Shown here in pieces: positions 25,727-35,984 of a stretch of 45,616 nucleotides of DNA. Position 1 is the stretch's first letter, and every line of letters starts with the position of its first letter. Under the pieces are notes generated by a model. It was not told the origin of the DNA. It did not search any database and worked only from the letters and a program-made list of their open reading frames with translations. The position numbers were made by a program, and so were the translations under genes. This stretch comes from JAWXVE01 sp044425575 (GTDB lineage: Bacteria > Bacillota > Clostridia > Lachnospirales > Lachnospiraceae), in contig JAWXVE010000008.1 of assembly GCA_044425575.1 (NCBI GenBank), positions 1 to 45,616 on the forward strand. The letters run 5' to 3'.

Positions 25727-26581
25727 ATGGCGTCAATGAGAGATATAAAGAGACGTAAAAGTAGTATACAAAGTACACAACAAATAACCAAAGCCATGAA
25801 GCTCGTTTCTACTGTAAAATTGCAAAGAGCTAAGACAAATGCAGAAAAATCGCGTGATTACTTCAGTGAAATGTATCAAACAGTACACGCAATGCTGGGA
25901 AAAGCTAGTAACATTGACCATCCTTACTTAAAGGAAAATGGTGCTACTAAAAAAGGCATTATTATGATTACATCAAATAGAGGTCTTGCAGGAGGATACG
26001 ATGGTAACATTATTAAGTTAATTACAAAAAGTGACTTAAATCCTGCTGACTTATCGATTTATGCCGTTGGAAAAAAGGGAAAAGATGCCTTAACAAGATA
26101 TGGTTGTGCCATTGTGGCAGATGAATGCGATGTAATTGAAGCACCAATTTATGTAGATGCAATGCGCATTAGCAAGGAAGTACTACAAGCATTTGAAAAT
26201 GGCGAAATTGGCGAAATCTATATAGCCTATACAGCATTTAAAAATACAGTTAGTCACATACCAACTTTACTGAAAGTTTTACCAGTAGAGGCAAAGATGG
26301 TGGAAGAGTCGGAATCAGATAACATTTTAATGAACTTTGAACCAGAAGAGGAAGAAGCACTAGATTTAATTATTCCCAAGTATGTGACTAGTCTAATCTA
26401 TGGTGCACTTGTAGAATCAGTGGCAAGTGAAAATGGAGCAAGAATGCAAGCCATGGATTCAGCAACAAGCAATGCTGAAGATATGATTCAGAAATTGTCA
26501 TTGCAATACAACAGAGCGAGACAAGGTTCCATTACACAAGAATTAACTGAGATTATAGCAGGAGCAGAAGCAATCTCCTAA
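25727..26581 (+). CDS. atpG: F1Fo ATP synthase subunit gamma
   Basis: Central rotor shaft. The N-terminal helix MRDIKRRKSSIQSTQQITKA and the C-terminal helix with ENGARMQAMDSATSNAEDMI and YNRARQGSITQELTEI are the conserved coiled-coil halves. Length 284 aa. The ribosome site before ATG 25727 is weak, but the start fits the family N-terminus. Confidence 0.97.
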   Translation: MASMRDIKRRKSSIQSTQQITKAMKLVSTVKLQRAKTNAEKSRDYFSEMYQTVHAMLGKASNIDHPYLKENGATKKGIIMITSNRGLAGGYDGNIIKLITKSDLNPADLSIYAVGKKGKDALTRYGCAIVADECDVIEAPIYVDAMRISKEVLQAFENGEIGEIYIAYTAFKNTVSHIPTLLKVLPVEAKMVEESESDNILMNFEPEEEEALDLIIPKYVTSLIYGALVESVASENGARMQAMDSATSNAEDMIQKLSLQYNRARQGSITQELTEIIAGAEAIS

Positions 26582-26603
26582 CTAAGAGAAAGGAAATAAA
26601 ATA

Positions 26604-28007
26604 ATGGCAAACAGCAAGGAAGCAAATAGTGCTGGGAAGATAACCCAAATTATTGGTGCTGTACTCGACATAAAGTTTGCACAGGGATCTCTTCCAGAGA
26701 TTTATGATGCGATTAATATTACCACACAAGAAGGCAGTGTGTTAGTAGTTGAGGTGGCACAACATTTAGGTGATGATACCGTTCGATGTATATCAATGGG
26801 TCCAACGGACGGACTTGTTCGAGGCATGGAAGCCATTTCTACAGGCGGTCCAATTGCAGTTCCAGTTGGTGAGAATACATTAGGTCGTATGTTTAACGTT
26901 ATTGGAGAACCAATTGATAGTAAAGATGCACCTTCAGAAGTAGAATATGCACCAATTCATAGAATGGCACCTAAATTCGAAGAACAATCTACACAAACAG
27001 AACTTTTAGAAACAGGTATTAAAGTAGTTGACCTTTTATGCCCTTACCAAAAAGGTGGTAAAATTGGTCTATTTGGTGGAGCTGGTGTAGGTAAGACCGT
27101 TCTTATTCAAGAATTAATTCGTAATATTGCAACCGAACATGGTGGATATTCAGTATTTACCGGTGTAGGAGAGAGAACAAGAGAAGGAAACGATTTATAT
27201 CATGAAATGATTGAGTCGGGAGTTATTGATAAGACTACCATGGTATTTGGTCAAATGAATGAACCACCAGGTGCTAGAATGCGCGTGGGTCTTACAGGTC
27301 TTACAATGGCAGAGTATTTCCGTGATAAGGGCGGTAAGGATGTATTATTATTCGTGGATAATATTTTCCGTTTTACACAAGCAGGTTCAGAGGTGTCGGC
27401 GTTACTTGGTCGTATGCCTTCAGCAGTAGGATATCAACCAACATTACAAACAGAGATGGGTGCTTTACAAGAGCGTATTACATCTACTAAGAATGGTTCT
27501 ATTACATCTGTTCAAGCAGTCTATGTACCAGCCGATGACTTAACAGACCCTGCGCCAGCAACTACATTTGCCCATTTGGATGCTACAACGGTACTTTCTC
27601 GTTCCATTGTAGAACTAGGAATCTATCCAGCAGTAGATCCATTAGAATCAACATCAAGAATTCTAGATCCACGTGTAGTTGGAGATGAGCACTACCGTAC
27701 AGCACGTGGTGTGCAAGAGATTCTTCAAAGATACAAAGAATTACAAGATATCATTGCAATCCTTGGTATGGACGAATTATCAGAAGAAGATAAATTAGTT
27801 GTATCAAGAGCAAGAAAGATTCAAAGATTCTTGTCACAGCCATTCTTCGTAGCGGGACAATTTACAGGATTAGAAGGAAAATATGTTCCAATCAATGAGA
27901 CAATTCGTGGATTTAGCGAGATTATTGAAGGAAAACATGACCAAATTCCAGAAAGTTACTTCTTAAATGCAGGTAGCATTGATGATGTAATTGCTCGCAT
28001 GAAATAA
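26604..28007 (+). CDS. atpD: F1Fo ATP synthase subunit beta
   Basis: Catalytic subunit of F1. P-loop GGAGVGKT near residues 158-165, followed by the catalytic Glu in GVGERTREGNDLYHEM and the DDLTDPAPATTFAHLDATT segment. Length 467 aa. A serine- and lysine-containing N-terminal extension of a few residues precedes the beta barrel (GKITQIIGAVLDIKF). Confidence 0.98.
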   Translation: MANSKEANSAGKITQIIGAVLDIKFAQGSLPEIYDAINITTQEGSVLVVEVAQHLGDDTVRCISMGPTDGLVRGMEAISTGGPIAVPVGENTLGRMFNVIGEPIDSKDAPSEVEYAPIHRMAPKFEEQSTQTELLETGIKVVDLLCPYQKGGKIGLFGGAGVGKTVLIQELIRNIATEHGGYSVFTGVGERTREGNDLYHEMIESGVIDKTTMVFGQMNEPPGARMRVGLTGLTMAEYFRDKGGKDVLLFVDNIFRFTQAGSEVSALLGRMPSAVGYQPTLQTEMGALQERITSTKNGSITSVQAVYVPADDLTDPAPATTFAHLDATTVLSRSIVELGIYPAVDPLESTSRILDPRVVGDEHYRTARGVQEILQRYKELQDIIAILGMDELSEEDKLVVSRARKIQRFLSQPFFVAGQFTGLEGKYVPINETIRGFSEIIEGKHDQIPESYFLNAGSIDDVIARMK

Positions 28008-28057
28008 TTTGCAGTAACTAGTTTTAATTGGAGTTAGGTGAAAAGGATGGGATTGTG

Positions 28058-28462
28058 ATGGCAAAAGAACAAGAATTTGAGATCAAAATCATTACACCAG
28101 ATCGAGTATTCTATGACGATGTGGCAACATTTGTGGAATTCAATACAACAGAGGGTGAGATTGGTATCTATAAGAACCATATTCCAATGACTGTAATTGT
28201 AAATCCAGGAATATTGGCAATTACACATGAAGATTCTGTAAAGATTGCTGCGCTACATGCAGGTTTTGCTGTAATTCTGGCAGATAAAATTACAATTATG
28301 GCAGAGATTATTGAATGGCCTGTAGAGATTGATTTGGATCGAGCTTTGGCAGCTAAAGAGCGTGCGGAGCAACGAATTAGTACAAAGGAAAACGCAACGG
28401 ATTTTCTGCGTGCAGAAACAGCATTAGAGCGTGCAGTTGCACGTATTGAAGTATTAAAATAA
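28058..28462 (+). CDS. atpC: F1Fo ATP synthase subunit epsilon
   Basis: Small rotor-base subunit that can inhibit ATP hydrolysis. The beta sandwich (ITPDRVFYDD, EFNTTEGEIGIYKNHIPM) and two C-terminal helices are present; 134 aa. ATG 28058 is preferred over TTG 28028 by fit to the family; GTG 28055 is also possible given AAAGG 11 bases before the ATG. It is the last gene of the operon. Confidence 0.95.
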   Translation: MAKEQEFEIKIITPDRVFYDDVATFVEFNTTEGEIGIYKNHIPMTVIVNPGILAITHEDSVKIAALHAGFAVILADKITIMAEIIEWPVEIDLDRALAAKERAEQRISTKENATDFLRAETALERAVARIEVLK

Positions 28463-28471
28463 TTGACTGAA

Positions 28472-28517
28472 TGCACCCGAAATGTAGGAAAGTTAGACGC
28501 ATTTTGGGTGTATTTTT
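28472..28517 (+). terminator. Terminator of the ATP synthase operon
   Basis: TGCACCCGAAATG pairs with CATTTTGGGTGTA (with G-T pairs), followed by five T. The following gene's ribosome site begins just behind it. Confidence 0.82.
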
Positions 28518-28530
28518 ATGAAGGAAAGAA

Positions 28531-29667
28531 ATGGAAGAATTAAGAATAAGGTTAGAAGAACTCCTATGTGAAGAGTTGATTCAGATTACAATTAGTAACC
28601 CCAGAAAAGGTGGTTGCATGAAAAAAATAAAAATTAGGCCTTTTCTAGATAAAGGTCAACTTGTATTTCAAGAAAGTAAGTTTATAGATACAAAAGTATA
28701 TCATACAAACCAGAATGCACCAGAAACCATAAGTGCAATCCTACAGTACATGCAAGATTCTTTTAAGCAAATGGAGATAGAATCAAAAGGAATGAGAGAC
28801 ACGGTATTAGTAAGTAAGTCTGGTACAGTTACTATGAAGAGAAAAAAGAGTGAAAAATATACGGCAGGGTGTGTAGATTTATCCCATAACCGTAAGAAAA
28901 AATATATATTAGAAGAAGGTGTTCTAGTACCATTTCTAGTAGAGTTAGGTGTTCAGACGAGAGAGGGAAAGATTGTAAAAGAGAAATACCACAAGTTTCG
29001 ACAGATGAACCGATACCTAGAATTTATAGAAGATATTTTCCCAGTACTAGCAGATAAAGAGATTATCCAGATTATTGATTTTGGATGTGGAAAAGCCTAT
29101 CTCACCTTTGCCATGTATTATTATTTGGTAGAATTACAGAAGAAAAAGGTAAAGATTGTAGGACTTGATTTAAAGGCGGATGTAGTAACGTACTGCAATA
29201 CTCTAAAAGAGAAATTTGGTTATGAGGGATTACTCTTCGAGATTGGTTCAATTGAAAAATATCAAGTAGAACACAATGTTGACATGGTTGTCACTTTGCA
29301 TGCATGCGATACTGCAACAGATTTTGCCTTGGAAAAAGCAGTTCGCTGGAATGCTAAGGTCATTATGTTGGTACCCTGTTGTCAACATGAAGTAAATGCA
29401 CAAATCCAGAACGAATTCTTACAGCCAGTCTTGAAATACGGCATTATAAAAGAACGAATATCAGCGCTTATGACCGATGCAATACGAGCCAATATTCTAG
29501 AAGAATATGGATATGATGCACAAATATTAGAATTCATTGACATGGAACACACGCCTAAGAATCTTTTAATTCGTGGTGTAAGAAAAGGGCAAAGAATTCA
29601 GAATACTGCAGTTCGACAAATGGCAGAAGAGTTACATATTACACCAACAATTACGAAGATTTTATAA
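28531..29667 (+). CDS. Class I SAM-dependent methyltransferase (Methyltransf_32-like)
   Basis: Predicted methyltransferase of unknown substrate. About 110 N-terminal residues carry a Lys-rich region with the segment KYTAGCVDLSHNRKKKYIL, then the SAM-binding core begins at IIDFGCGKAYLTFAMYYYL (near residues 181-199), followed by VGLDLKAD, TLHACDTATD and MLVPCCQHEVN. The HACDTATD and PCCQHE motifs are those of the Methyltransf_32 group, which includes proteins thought to act on RNA. The CCQHE cysteines are conserved in that group. Length 378 aa. Sits between the atp terminator and an unknown exported protein 14 bases away. Confidence 0.82.
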   Translation: MEELRIRLEELLCEELIQITISNPRKGGCMKKIKIRPFLDKGQLVFQESKFIDTKVYHTNQNAPETISAILQYMQDSFKQMEIESKGMRDTVLVSKSGTVTMKRKKSEKYTAGCVDLSHNRKKKYILEEGVLVPFLVELGVQTREGKIVKEKYHKFRQMNRYLEFIEDIFPVLADKEIIQIIDFGCGKAYLTFAMYYYLVELQKKKVKIVGLDLKADVVTYCNTLKEKFGYEGLLFEIGSIEKYQVEHNVDMVVTLHACDTATDFALEKAVRWNAKVIMLVPCCQHEVNAQIQNEFLQPVLKYGIIKERISALMTDAIRANILEEYGYDAQILEFIDMEHTPKNLLIRGVRKGQRIQNTAVRQMAEELHITPTITKIL

Positions 29668-29681
29668 AGGAAGGGAATTAC

Positions 29682-32240
29682 ATGAAGAATGCAATTAAAT
29701 ATATTACGTTCTTTGTCACATTTATTATGTCGATTTTTATTTTCTCCCAATTTATCAATCAGGGGAATGCAGAAATGACGGTGGAAATGAATGCACCTAC
29801 TATTCCCTATATGAATGTGGTGTACGAAGGACAAGTGATGAATCACCTTCAAGGTAATTACGAACAAATGGACGTTGCCTATCAGAGAGATAGTATTACA
29901 CCACTTGATGATAGTCGTAATCTTGTATTACAAATTCACAATATGAATCAAGGTATAGAATCAATTACGTATGAGGTGAGAACGTTGGAAGGGGAGCGAC
30001 TCATTGAACGTAGCGAGATTAGTGAATATAGCACCAATAAGGGCATTGTTACAGTAGACTTTGTAATCAAAGATTTAATAGAAAGTGATCAAGAGTATTC
30101 CCTTATGATACAACTTGATGTGCAAGGGAGTGAGTCGCTTTATTACTATACGAAAATCAAACAAACAACAACTAGTTATGCAGAGGAAAAAATCGCTTTT
30201 GCAATTGACTTTCACAACACCACGTTAAACAAAGAGATGGCAAGTACCCTTGCCGTTTACTTAGAGCCATCCTCAGATTCGGACAATACAACGTATTACC
30301 ATGTTGATATTGAATCTAGCTTATCCCAAGTCACTTGGGGTACGTTAGATGTTACGGAAATAGGTACACCACTAGTTACATTAGAAGAACTTGGCACCCA
30401 GACTGGAGTCATTCGAATTGAATCTTTGTATGAGATTGCAGGGAGTGATAAAACAGTTATATGTAAAGTAGAAGAATACTATCGAGTGAGCTATGGAACC
30501 CAGAGGATGTATTTGTTAAATTACCAACGCATCACAGAAGAAATCATAAATTTAGATGAATTCCAATTGGTAAACAATAAAATTCAATTAGGCATTGCAG
30601 ATCCTAATTTTACTACGGTGGAAAGTGAAGGAGGAACAATTCTTGCATTTACTTCGGGAGATTTATTGTATACTTATAATATAGTGGAGAATAAATTTAG
30701 CTGTCTCTTTAATTATTTTGAAGTAGATGAGTTGGATATACGAGATTATATTAACAACAATGATATTCAGATTATTAGTGTAGAGGAAACAGGAAATGTA
30801 AGGTTTCTTGCATATGGATATAAGAATCGCGGAAGTAGAGAAGGATATGTAGGAGTTCAAATGTATTATTATGATAGTAACTTAAATACTATCGAAGAAG
30901 AAATCTATATTCCTTATACAAAATCTGCGGAATTATTGAATCAAAATATATCCAAGGTATCCTATTTGAGCCGTGATAATAAGTTATACTTAATGATTGA
31001 AAGTACGTTGTACGAAATTAATATATCAGAATTGTCTTACCAAGTAATTACATCTAACTTGCAGGAGGGAGAATACTTTGTATCTGACTCTAATGAGATG
31101 ATTGTATGGCAAGATGATGGTTACGATGGTCTATCTGATGAACTAATACTAATGGACTTTATTACAGGAGAACAAACTACAATTACCGCTCCATACGGAA
31201 ACTTGATTAAACCATTAGGTTTTGTAGGCAATGACCTTTTATATGGTTTAGTAGAGGAAGATGATGTTATGACAAATGACATGGGACAGATTCTTTATCC
31301 CATGTATGCGTTGGAGATTAAGAACCAAGAAGGTGAGATTGTAAAAGAATATGCAACGGGTGGAGCCTATGTTATGAATTGTACCATTGATGGCAACCAT
31401 ATATTAGTGGAACGAGTGGAAAAGATTACCCAAGGTGCAACAGGTCAGGAAACGTTTTATTATACATCCATTGCAGATGATCAGATTATTAATAATGCCA
31501 CGCAAAATTATTATATGAATGAAGTAGAAGTGGCAAGTACATATGAATATAATACAATTATTCAAATTATTCTAAAAAGTGTAGTAGATGCTAATAACAC
31601 AGTTACAACAATACCAGAAATTGTTCTCTACGAAGGAGAACGAAGTATTCTACTAGAATCAGAAGAAGATATAGTGCCACAGTATTATGTATATGCTCAA
31701 AATGGTATTGAGAATACCTTTGCAGTAGCAGGAGATGCAGTGCTATTAGCAAAGGAATTAGAGGGAGTAGTAGTCAATCAACAAGGAAAATTAGTCTGGG
31801 AATCCGGCAATTTAGCAGAGCGGAATCAGATTATGGCTATAACAGGTTACACAGTAGACCCTGAACAATCTCAATTAGCAGCAAGCATTGATACCATTCT
31901 TCAATACGAAGGAGTATCTCAAAGTACGCAAAATCAAGTGGACCAAGGAAAAACAGCCATAGAAATTCTTGAGTATAGTCTTGCAGATTATGTGGTACTA
32001 GATTTAACAGGATGTGCAATTGATGATATGCTCTTTTATCTAAATCAAGACATTCCAATTCTAGTATTATTAGAAAATGAAGAGACCATGTTATTAACAG
32101 GATTCAATTCATCAGAAGTAGTGGTATTAGATGCGAGCACAGGAATTCTTGCAAAGAAAACCATTACAGAAATGCGTATATTATGTGAAGAAAATGGAAA
32201 TCATTTTATTGGGTATATCTCAAATACCATTGATGGGTAG
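29682..32240 (+). CDS. Large exported protein of unknown function
   Basis: I do not recognise a characterised homologue. An N-terminal hydrophobic segment (about residues 7-25) looks like a signal anchor, and the remaining 820 residues are extracytoplasmic in style: acidic, rich in Tyr, Thr and Asn, poor in Cys. The middle has many short beta-strand pieces with repeated turns that could form a propeller-like fold. The last 120 residues (LDLTGCAIDDMLFYLNQDIPILVL and LLTGFNSSEVVVLDASTG) resemble the second half of a C39-like papain fold, but no clear catalytic Cys-His pair is seen. It lies between a methyltransferase and an aminopeptidase gene in the same direction. Domain remarks are inference. 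Confidence 0.6.
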   Translation: MKNAIKYITFFVTFIMSIFIFSQFINQGNAEMTVEMNAPTIPYMNVVYEGQVMNHLQGNYEQMDVAYQRDSITPLDDSRNLVLQIHNMNQGIESITYEVRTLEGERLIERSEISEYSTNKGIVTVDFVIKDLIESDQEYSLMIQLDVQGSESLYYYTKIKQTTTSYAEEKIAFAIDFHNTTLNKEMASTLAVYLEPSSDSDNTTYYHVDIESSLSQVTWGTLDVTEIGTPLVTLEELGTQTGVIRIESLYEIAGSDKTVICKVEEYYRVSYGTQRMYLLNYQRITEEIINLDEFQLVNNKIQLGIADPNFTTVESEGGTILAFTSGDLLYTYNIVENKFSCLFNYFEVDELDIRDYINNNDIQIISVEETGNVRFLAYGYKNRGSREGYVGVQMYYYDSNLNTIEEEIYIPYTKSAELLNQNISKVSYLSRDNKLYLMIESTLYEINISELSYQVITSNLQEGEYFVSDSNEMIVWQDDGYDGLSDELILMDFITGEQTTITAPYGNLIKPLGFVGNDLLYGLVEEDDVMTNDMGQILYPMYALEIKNQEGEIVKEYATGGAYVMNCTIDGNHILVERVEKITQGATGQETFYYTSIADDQIINNATQNYYMNEVEVASTYEYNTIIQIILKSVVDANNTVTTIPEIVLYEGERSILLESEEDIVPQYYVYAQNGIENTFAVAGDAVLLAKELEGVVVNQQGKLVWESGNLAERNQIMAITGYTVDPEQSQLAASIDTILQYEGVSQSTQNQVDQGKTAIEILEYSLADYVVLDLTGCAIDDMLFYLNQDIPILVLLENEETMLLTGFNSSEVVVLDASTGILAKKTITEMRILCEENGNHFIGYISNTIDG

Positions 32241-32290
32241 AGTCTATCCATCATAGAATGAACACATATGAAAGATAGGAAGGAAGAAAA

Positions 32291-33409
32291 ATGGATTATA
32301 GAATCAAAGAATTAGCCAAGGGATTAGTTACTTATTCGTGCAAGGTGGAAAAAGGCGATAAGGTATATGTACAATATACGGGAGAAGCTACTTGTGAATT
32401 AGCGCGGGAAGTAGTAAAGGAAGTGTATGCTTGTGGAGGTATTCCTTTTACTCACTATAGCGATCAGAAAATGATGCGGGAATTATTACTAGAGTGTAAG
32501 GAAGAACAGATTCGTCTCATGGCTAAGGCAGATGAAGTTAAGATGAAAGAGATGGATTGTTATATTGGTATACGAGGCACCAATAATATTGCTGAACTTG
32601 CAGATGTGCCGTTAGAGAAGATGCAGCTTTATGACGCGTTTTATAGTGACCCAATCCATCATAAAATCCGAGTACCTCATACAAGATGGGTGGTACTTCG
32701 TTATCCCAATGAGTCTATGGCACAATTAGCGAGCACCAGTACGGAAGCCTTTTCTAATTTTTACTTTGATGTGTGCAACCTCGATTATGGGAAAATGGGA
32801 GAAGCCATGAAGCCATTAGTAGAGTATATGAATAAAACAGACAAGGTTCGACTGATAGGTCCAGACACCGATTTAACTTTTTCCATTAAGGGAATTCCAG
32901 CCATGCCATGTTGTGGACTACGCAATATACCTGATGGAGAAGTCTATACTGCACCAGTGAGAGAGTCAGTAAATGGAGTAATTTCTTATAATACACCATC
33001 CGTATATCAAGGATTTGTATATGAAAAGATTCAGTTTACATTTGAAAACGGTAAGATTGTAAAAGCCATAGCCAACGATATAGAACGTATCAATCAAGCC
33101 CTTGATATAGATGAAGGCGCTAGATATATTGGCGAATTCGCCATTGGTGTGAATCCATATATTATGGACCCTATGAAAGATACTCTATTTGATGAGAAGA
33201 TTAATGGATCCATTCATTTTACACCTGGGAATTGTTATGAAGCTGCTCCAAATGGGAATCATTCTAAGATGCACTGGGATTTAGTGTTAATTCAACGCCC
33301 AGAGTATGGTGGTGGTGAAATTTATTTCGATGATGAACTAATCCGAAAAGATGGTCGATTTGTAGTAGAAGAGTTAGAGTGTCTCAATCCAGAAGCGTTA
33401 ATGAGTTAA
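32291..33409 (+). CDS. Aminopeptidase, M29 (thermophilic) family
   Basis: Metal-dependent cytoplasmic aminopeptidase that trims N-terminal residues from peptides. The C-terminal half holds the M29 metal ligands: Glu in IPDGEVYTAP, Glu in IGEFAIGVNP, His in GSIHFTPG, and His/Asp in NGNHSKMHWDLV. The N-terminal half has the usual GDKVYVQYTG and GIRGTNNIAEL segments. Length 372 aa is standard. The ribosome site GGAAGGAAG precedes ATG 32291. Confidence 0.92.
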   Translation: MDYRIKELAKGLVTYSCKVEKGDKVYVQYTGEATCELAREVVKEVYACGGIPFTHYSDQKMMRELLLECKEEQIRLMAKADEVKMKEMDCYIGIRGTNNIAELADVPLEKMQLYDAFYSDPIHHKIRVPHTRWVVLRYPNESMAQLASTSTEAFSNFYFDVCNLDYGKMGEAMKPLVEYMNKTDKVRLIGPDTDLTFSIKGIPAMPCCGLRNIPDGEVYTAPVRESVNGVISYNTPSVYQGFVYEKIQFTFENGKIVKAIANDIERINQALDIDEGARYIGEFAIGVNPYIMDPMKDTLFDEKINGSIHFTPGNCYEAAPNGNHSKMHWDLVLIQRPEYGGGEIYFDDELIRKDGRFVVEELECLNPEALMS

Positions 33410-33442
33410 GGAATGATCTGGTAGAAGAATGGTATATTTAGT

Positions 33443-33479
33443 AAAAGAGAATGTGTTTGAATTTACACATTCTCTTTTT
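33443..33479. terminator. Bidirectional terminator between aminopeptidase and GGDEF/EAL genes
   Basis: GAGAATGTGT and ACACATTCTC form a perfect 10-bp stem, with an A run on one side and five T on the other; both converging genes end within 75 bases of it. Confidence 0.92.
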
Positions 33480-33483
33480 GGGC

Positions 33484-35844
33484 TTATATTAAGTGGTTAA
33501 AACAAACATGCTCTGCCGGAAGGATTGGTGGTAATTCCTCAATTGGTGTTGGTTTAGAATAGAGAAATCCCTGTGAACAGGCTATTTTAAACTCATCGAT
33601 AATGGATTGAATTTCTTCGTTCTCAATATATTCTGCTACCACATATGCATCTAAAATCTTAGACATGGATACGATTACATCTAATACTTGCTGCGAATGC
33701 TTGTTATCACATATATGTTGAATAATACTACCGTCAATTTTGATAATATCAGGTTTTAAGTTAATAATCTTGCCTAAATTAGAATACCCAGAACCAAAAT
33801 CATCAATGGCAATCATAACCCCGTAAGAGCGAAGACGATCAATAAATTCTGCTAATTCAGCTTCTTGTGTATATTCCTCTGATTCTACAATTTCTAAGAT
33901 AAGTCTCTTTGGATCTGGAAAGTCGTCTAACCGTTGATAGAACCAATTCCGAAAGTGAACAGAACGTATGTCAGAAGTGACCACATTAATGGAAACTCTC
34001 TCCGTACGGTCTCGAAAATCATTTAAGACGCAATCGATCATTAAGTAGGTAAGTTTATCGTAGAGCTTGTACTTCTTTGCAATGTCTAAGAAGTGGTGCG
34101 GAGAATAAATGATTCCCTCACTATCTACAATACGCATCAGGGCTTCATATGTGTCAATTAAGCCAGAAGTATTATTGCGAATTCCTTGGTAATAAGCAAC
34201 AATTTGATTGTTTACAATAGCATTACGAACTGTTTGTATAACGGCACTTTCTTCCGTTAGTGATATTTTCTGGGTTGTCTGATCATAGACAAAGAAATTC
34301 CCAAGATCATTTTGGTGTTCGATTAGGAGTGACAATCCCTTTTCTACTAAATTCTCTGTTTCGGATACAAGGGCAAAACGTACAATACCAGTTAATCCGG
34401 AATCGTGAGCAGTTGCATAGCCAAATTGATCGCATAACTTTCTCATAAGAATAAGGAACTTATCAGCAGAATAACCTTCGGTACAACCAATTAGAAATGT
34501 TTTGTAGTCAAAAGCATAAAAGTTCATAATATTCTTATCCAAACGCTTTAAGATGAGTGGAAGTATTTCGCGGCTAGCACGGTAGTAGGACTCACTGCCG
34601 GATATGGCAATGGTAAGGTCAGCATTTTCTACACGTATTACACTTACTTTATCATAGAGATACAGGTCCTTATCAATTTCAAATTGTGTGAAATTAGGAA
34701 GATCAAAGTTATAATCCATGGACAGATTGTCCGGAGCACTTTCTGTAGAAACAGGAAAATCTAATAAGGAAAGGCCGGATTGTGGTTTATTAAAATTACA
34801 ATATTTTGCCTGTTGTAATTGCTTGTAGAAGTTCATTTTCTTGTAAAGCTCATCAATAATATCGGCAGTTTCCATGGTATTAGCGGGAGTTAGCTCCTTT
34901 ACCCCGTAGCTAACGCCGAAGTAACCGTAGGTTGTAAGCTCTATAATCTTATTTCTAAGGGTCCGCATTTTACTGGTAGCATCGATTTCCGTACAAGTTG
35001 GGAAAATCATGAGAAAGTCATCCCCACCAACACGTGATAAAATATCTGTATCACGCATAATACTACGAAGTAACTTGGTCACTGCTATAAGATGTTCGTC
35101 CCCTTTTTCGCATCCATAGTTATCATTAATATACGCAAGATTATTTACATTTAGAATCACCACAGAGAAATAGTCCTTATTGAAGATAAAGTGATTCAAG
35201 CTTTCATAAGCATACCGTTTATTGTAGGTATTCGTTAAGGTATCTAGATAGGCGTTCGTAAGCAAACGGATCTGGTCGTTCTTGGTATAGGTAGGGGTAT
35301 TGGCAATTAGATGATTGGTATCATCACTAATAAAGTGTAGAAAGGATTCCTTCCCATCCCAATTAAATACAAAGCTATCAGAAGATAGATTGCGTTGTAG
35401 AATCTCACACTTCATATCAATATGGTGTTCCTTGGAATCTGACAAATCAAGATTCACAAGCTGATTGAGTAAGGTGCAGTCTTGTTTGCAAAAAGCAGTT
35501 TTTCGAGCAGGGTCATAAATGAAAAGCTTAGCAGATGGGTTTGCGTAAATGATCTGCTTGTTCGAAGAGTCTGTAATAATAACGTAATAGTTCTCAATAT
35601 TTAAAATGGTTATGATAAAATTGGCGGTATTATCAAAGATGGTATCATCTACTTGATAATTGCAAGAATGCAATTCATGCAGTATAGAAATACGCTGTTT
35701 GTGTACTGCTTCTGTGCTCTTATCAGGTACTTCAAATACATAATGGAATGCTGCCTTTAGAAGGTGCAGATATTGGGCACGTTCTGCCGCAAAGTTGTGA
35801 TGTAGTAAATCTGTTGAAATAAAAGCTCCGTGGTTGTGATTCAT
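33484..35844 (-). CDS. PAS-GGDEF-EAL protein, probable c-di-GMP phosphodiesterase
   Basis: Cyclic-di-GMP signalling protein of 786 aa without membrane segments. Order: an N-terminal helical part, a PAS-like region (about 75-115), a GGDEF domain with the variant GGDDF at 273-277, a second stretch (about 390-525) resembling a degenerate GGDEF fold, and an EAL domain from about 535. In the GGDEF domain the metal-binding Asp positions read LNVNNLAYIND, with Asn for Asp, so cyclase activity is doubtful. The EAL domain keeps EALMR (567-571), SINVVTS, LEIVESE, IDDFGSGYSN, IIKIDGS, AEYIE and QGFLYSKP, all catalytic Glu, Asn, Asp, Lys and Gln positions, so hydrolysis of c-di-GMP is likely. Transcription is controlled by a c-di-GMP-I riboswitch. 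Confidence 0.93.
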   Translation of the reverse strand: MNHNHGAFISTDLLHHNFAAERAQYLHLLKAAFHYVFEVPDKSTEAVHKQRISILHELHSCNYQVDDTIFDNTANFIITILNIENYYVIITDSSNKQIIYANPSAKLFIYDPARKTAFCKQDCTLLNQLVNLDLSDSKEHHIDMKCEILQRNLSSDSFVFNWDGKESFLHFISDDTNHLIANTPTYTKNDQIRLLTNAYLDTLTNTYNKRYAYESLNHFIFNKDYFSVVILNVNNLAYINDNYGCEKGDEHLIAVTKLLRSIMRDTDILSRVGGDDFLMIFPTCTEIDATSKMRTLRNKIIELTTYGYFGVSYGVKELTPANTMETADIIDELYKKMNFYKQLQQAKYCNFNKPQSGLSLLDFPVSTESAPDNLSMDYNFDLPNFTQFEIDKDLYLYDKVSVIRVENADLTIAISGSESYYRASREILPLILKRLDKNIMNFYAFDYKTFLIGCTEGYSADKFLILMRKLCDQFGYATAHDSGLTGIVRFALVSETENLVEKGLSLLIEHQNDLGNFFVYDQTTQKISLTEESAVIQTVRNAIVNNQIVAYYQGIRNNTSGLIDTYEALMRIVDSEGIIYSPHHFLDIAKKYKLYDKLTYLMIDCVLNDFRDRTERVSINVVTSDIRSVHFRNWFYQRLDDFPDPKRLILEIVESEEYTQEAELAEFIDRLRSYGVMIAIDDFGSGYSNLGKIINLKPDIIKIDGSIIQHICDNKHSQQVLDVIVSMSKILDAYVVAEYIENEEIQSIIDEFKIACSQGFLYSKPTPIEELPPILPAEHVCFNHLI

Positions 35845-35907
35845 AGTAAAGTAACTCCAATCATTTTAAATTATTAGCAAGTAACTTGACATTCCATACC
35901 TAGAGAA

Positions 35908-35937
35908 TAAAAAAAGTGCTATCATTTCAATAGCACT
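35908..35937 (-). terminator. Expression-platform terminator of the c-di-GMP riboswitch
   Basis: Minus strand: AGTGCTAT-TGAAATG-ATAGCACT followed by seven T, located between the aptamer and the start codon. Probably formed or prevented depending on ligand binding. Confidence 0.85.
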
Positions 35938-35984
35938 AGTAGTAACAAATGTGATAAGGAAAGTCTTTAAAATGTTGACGCATT

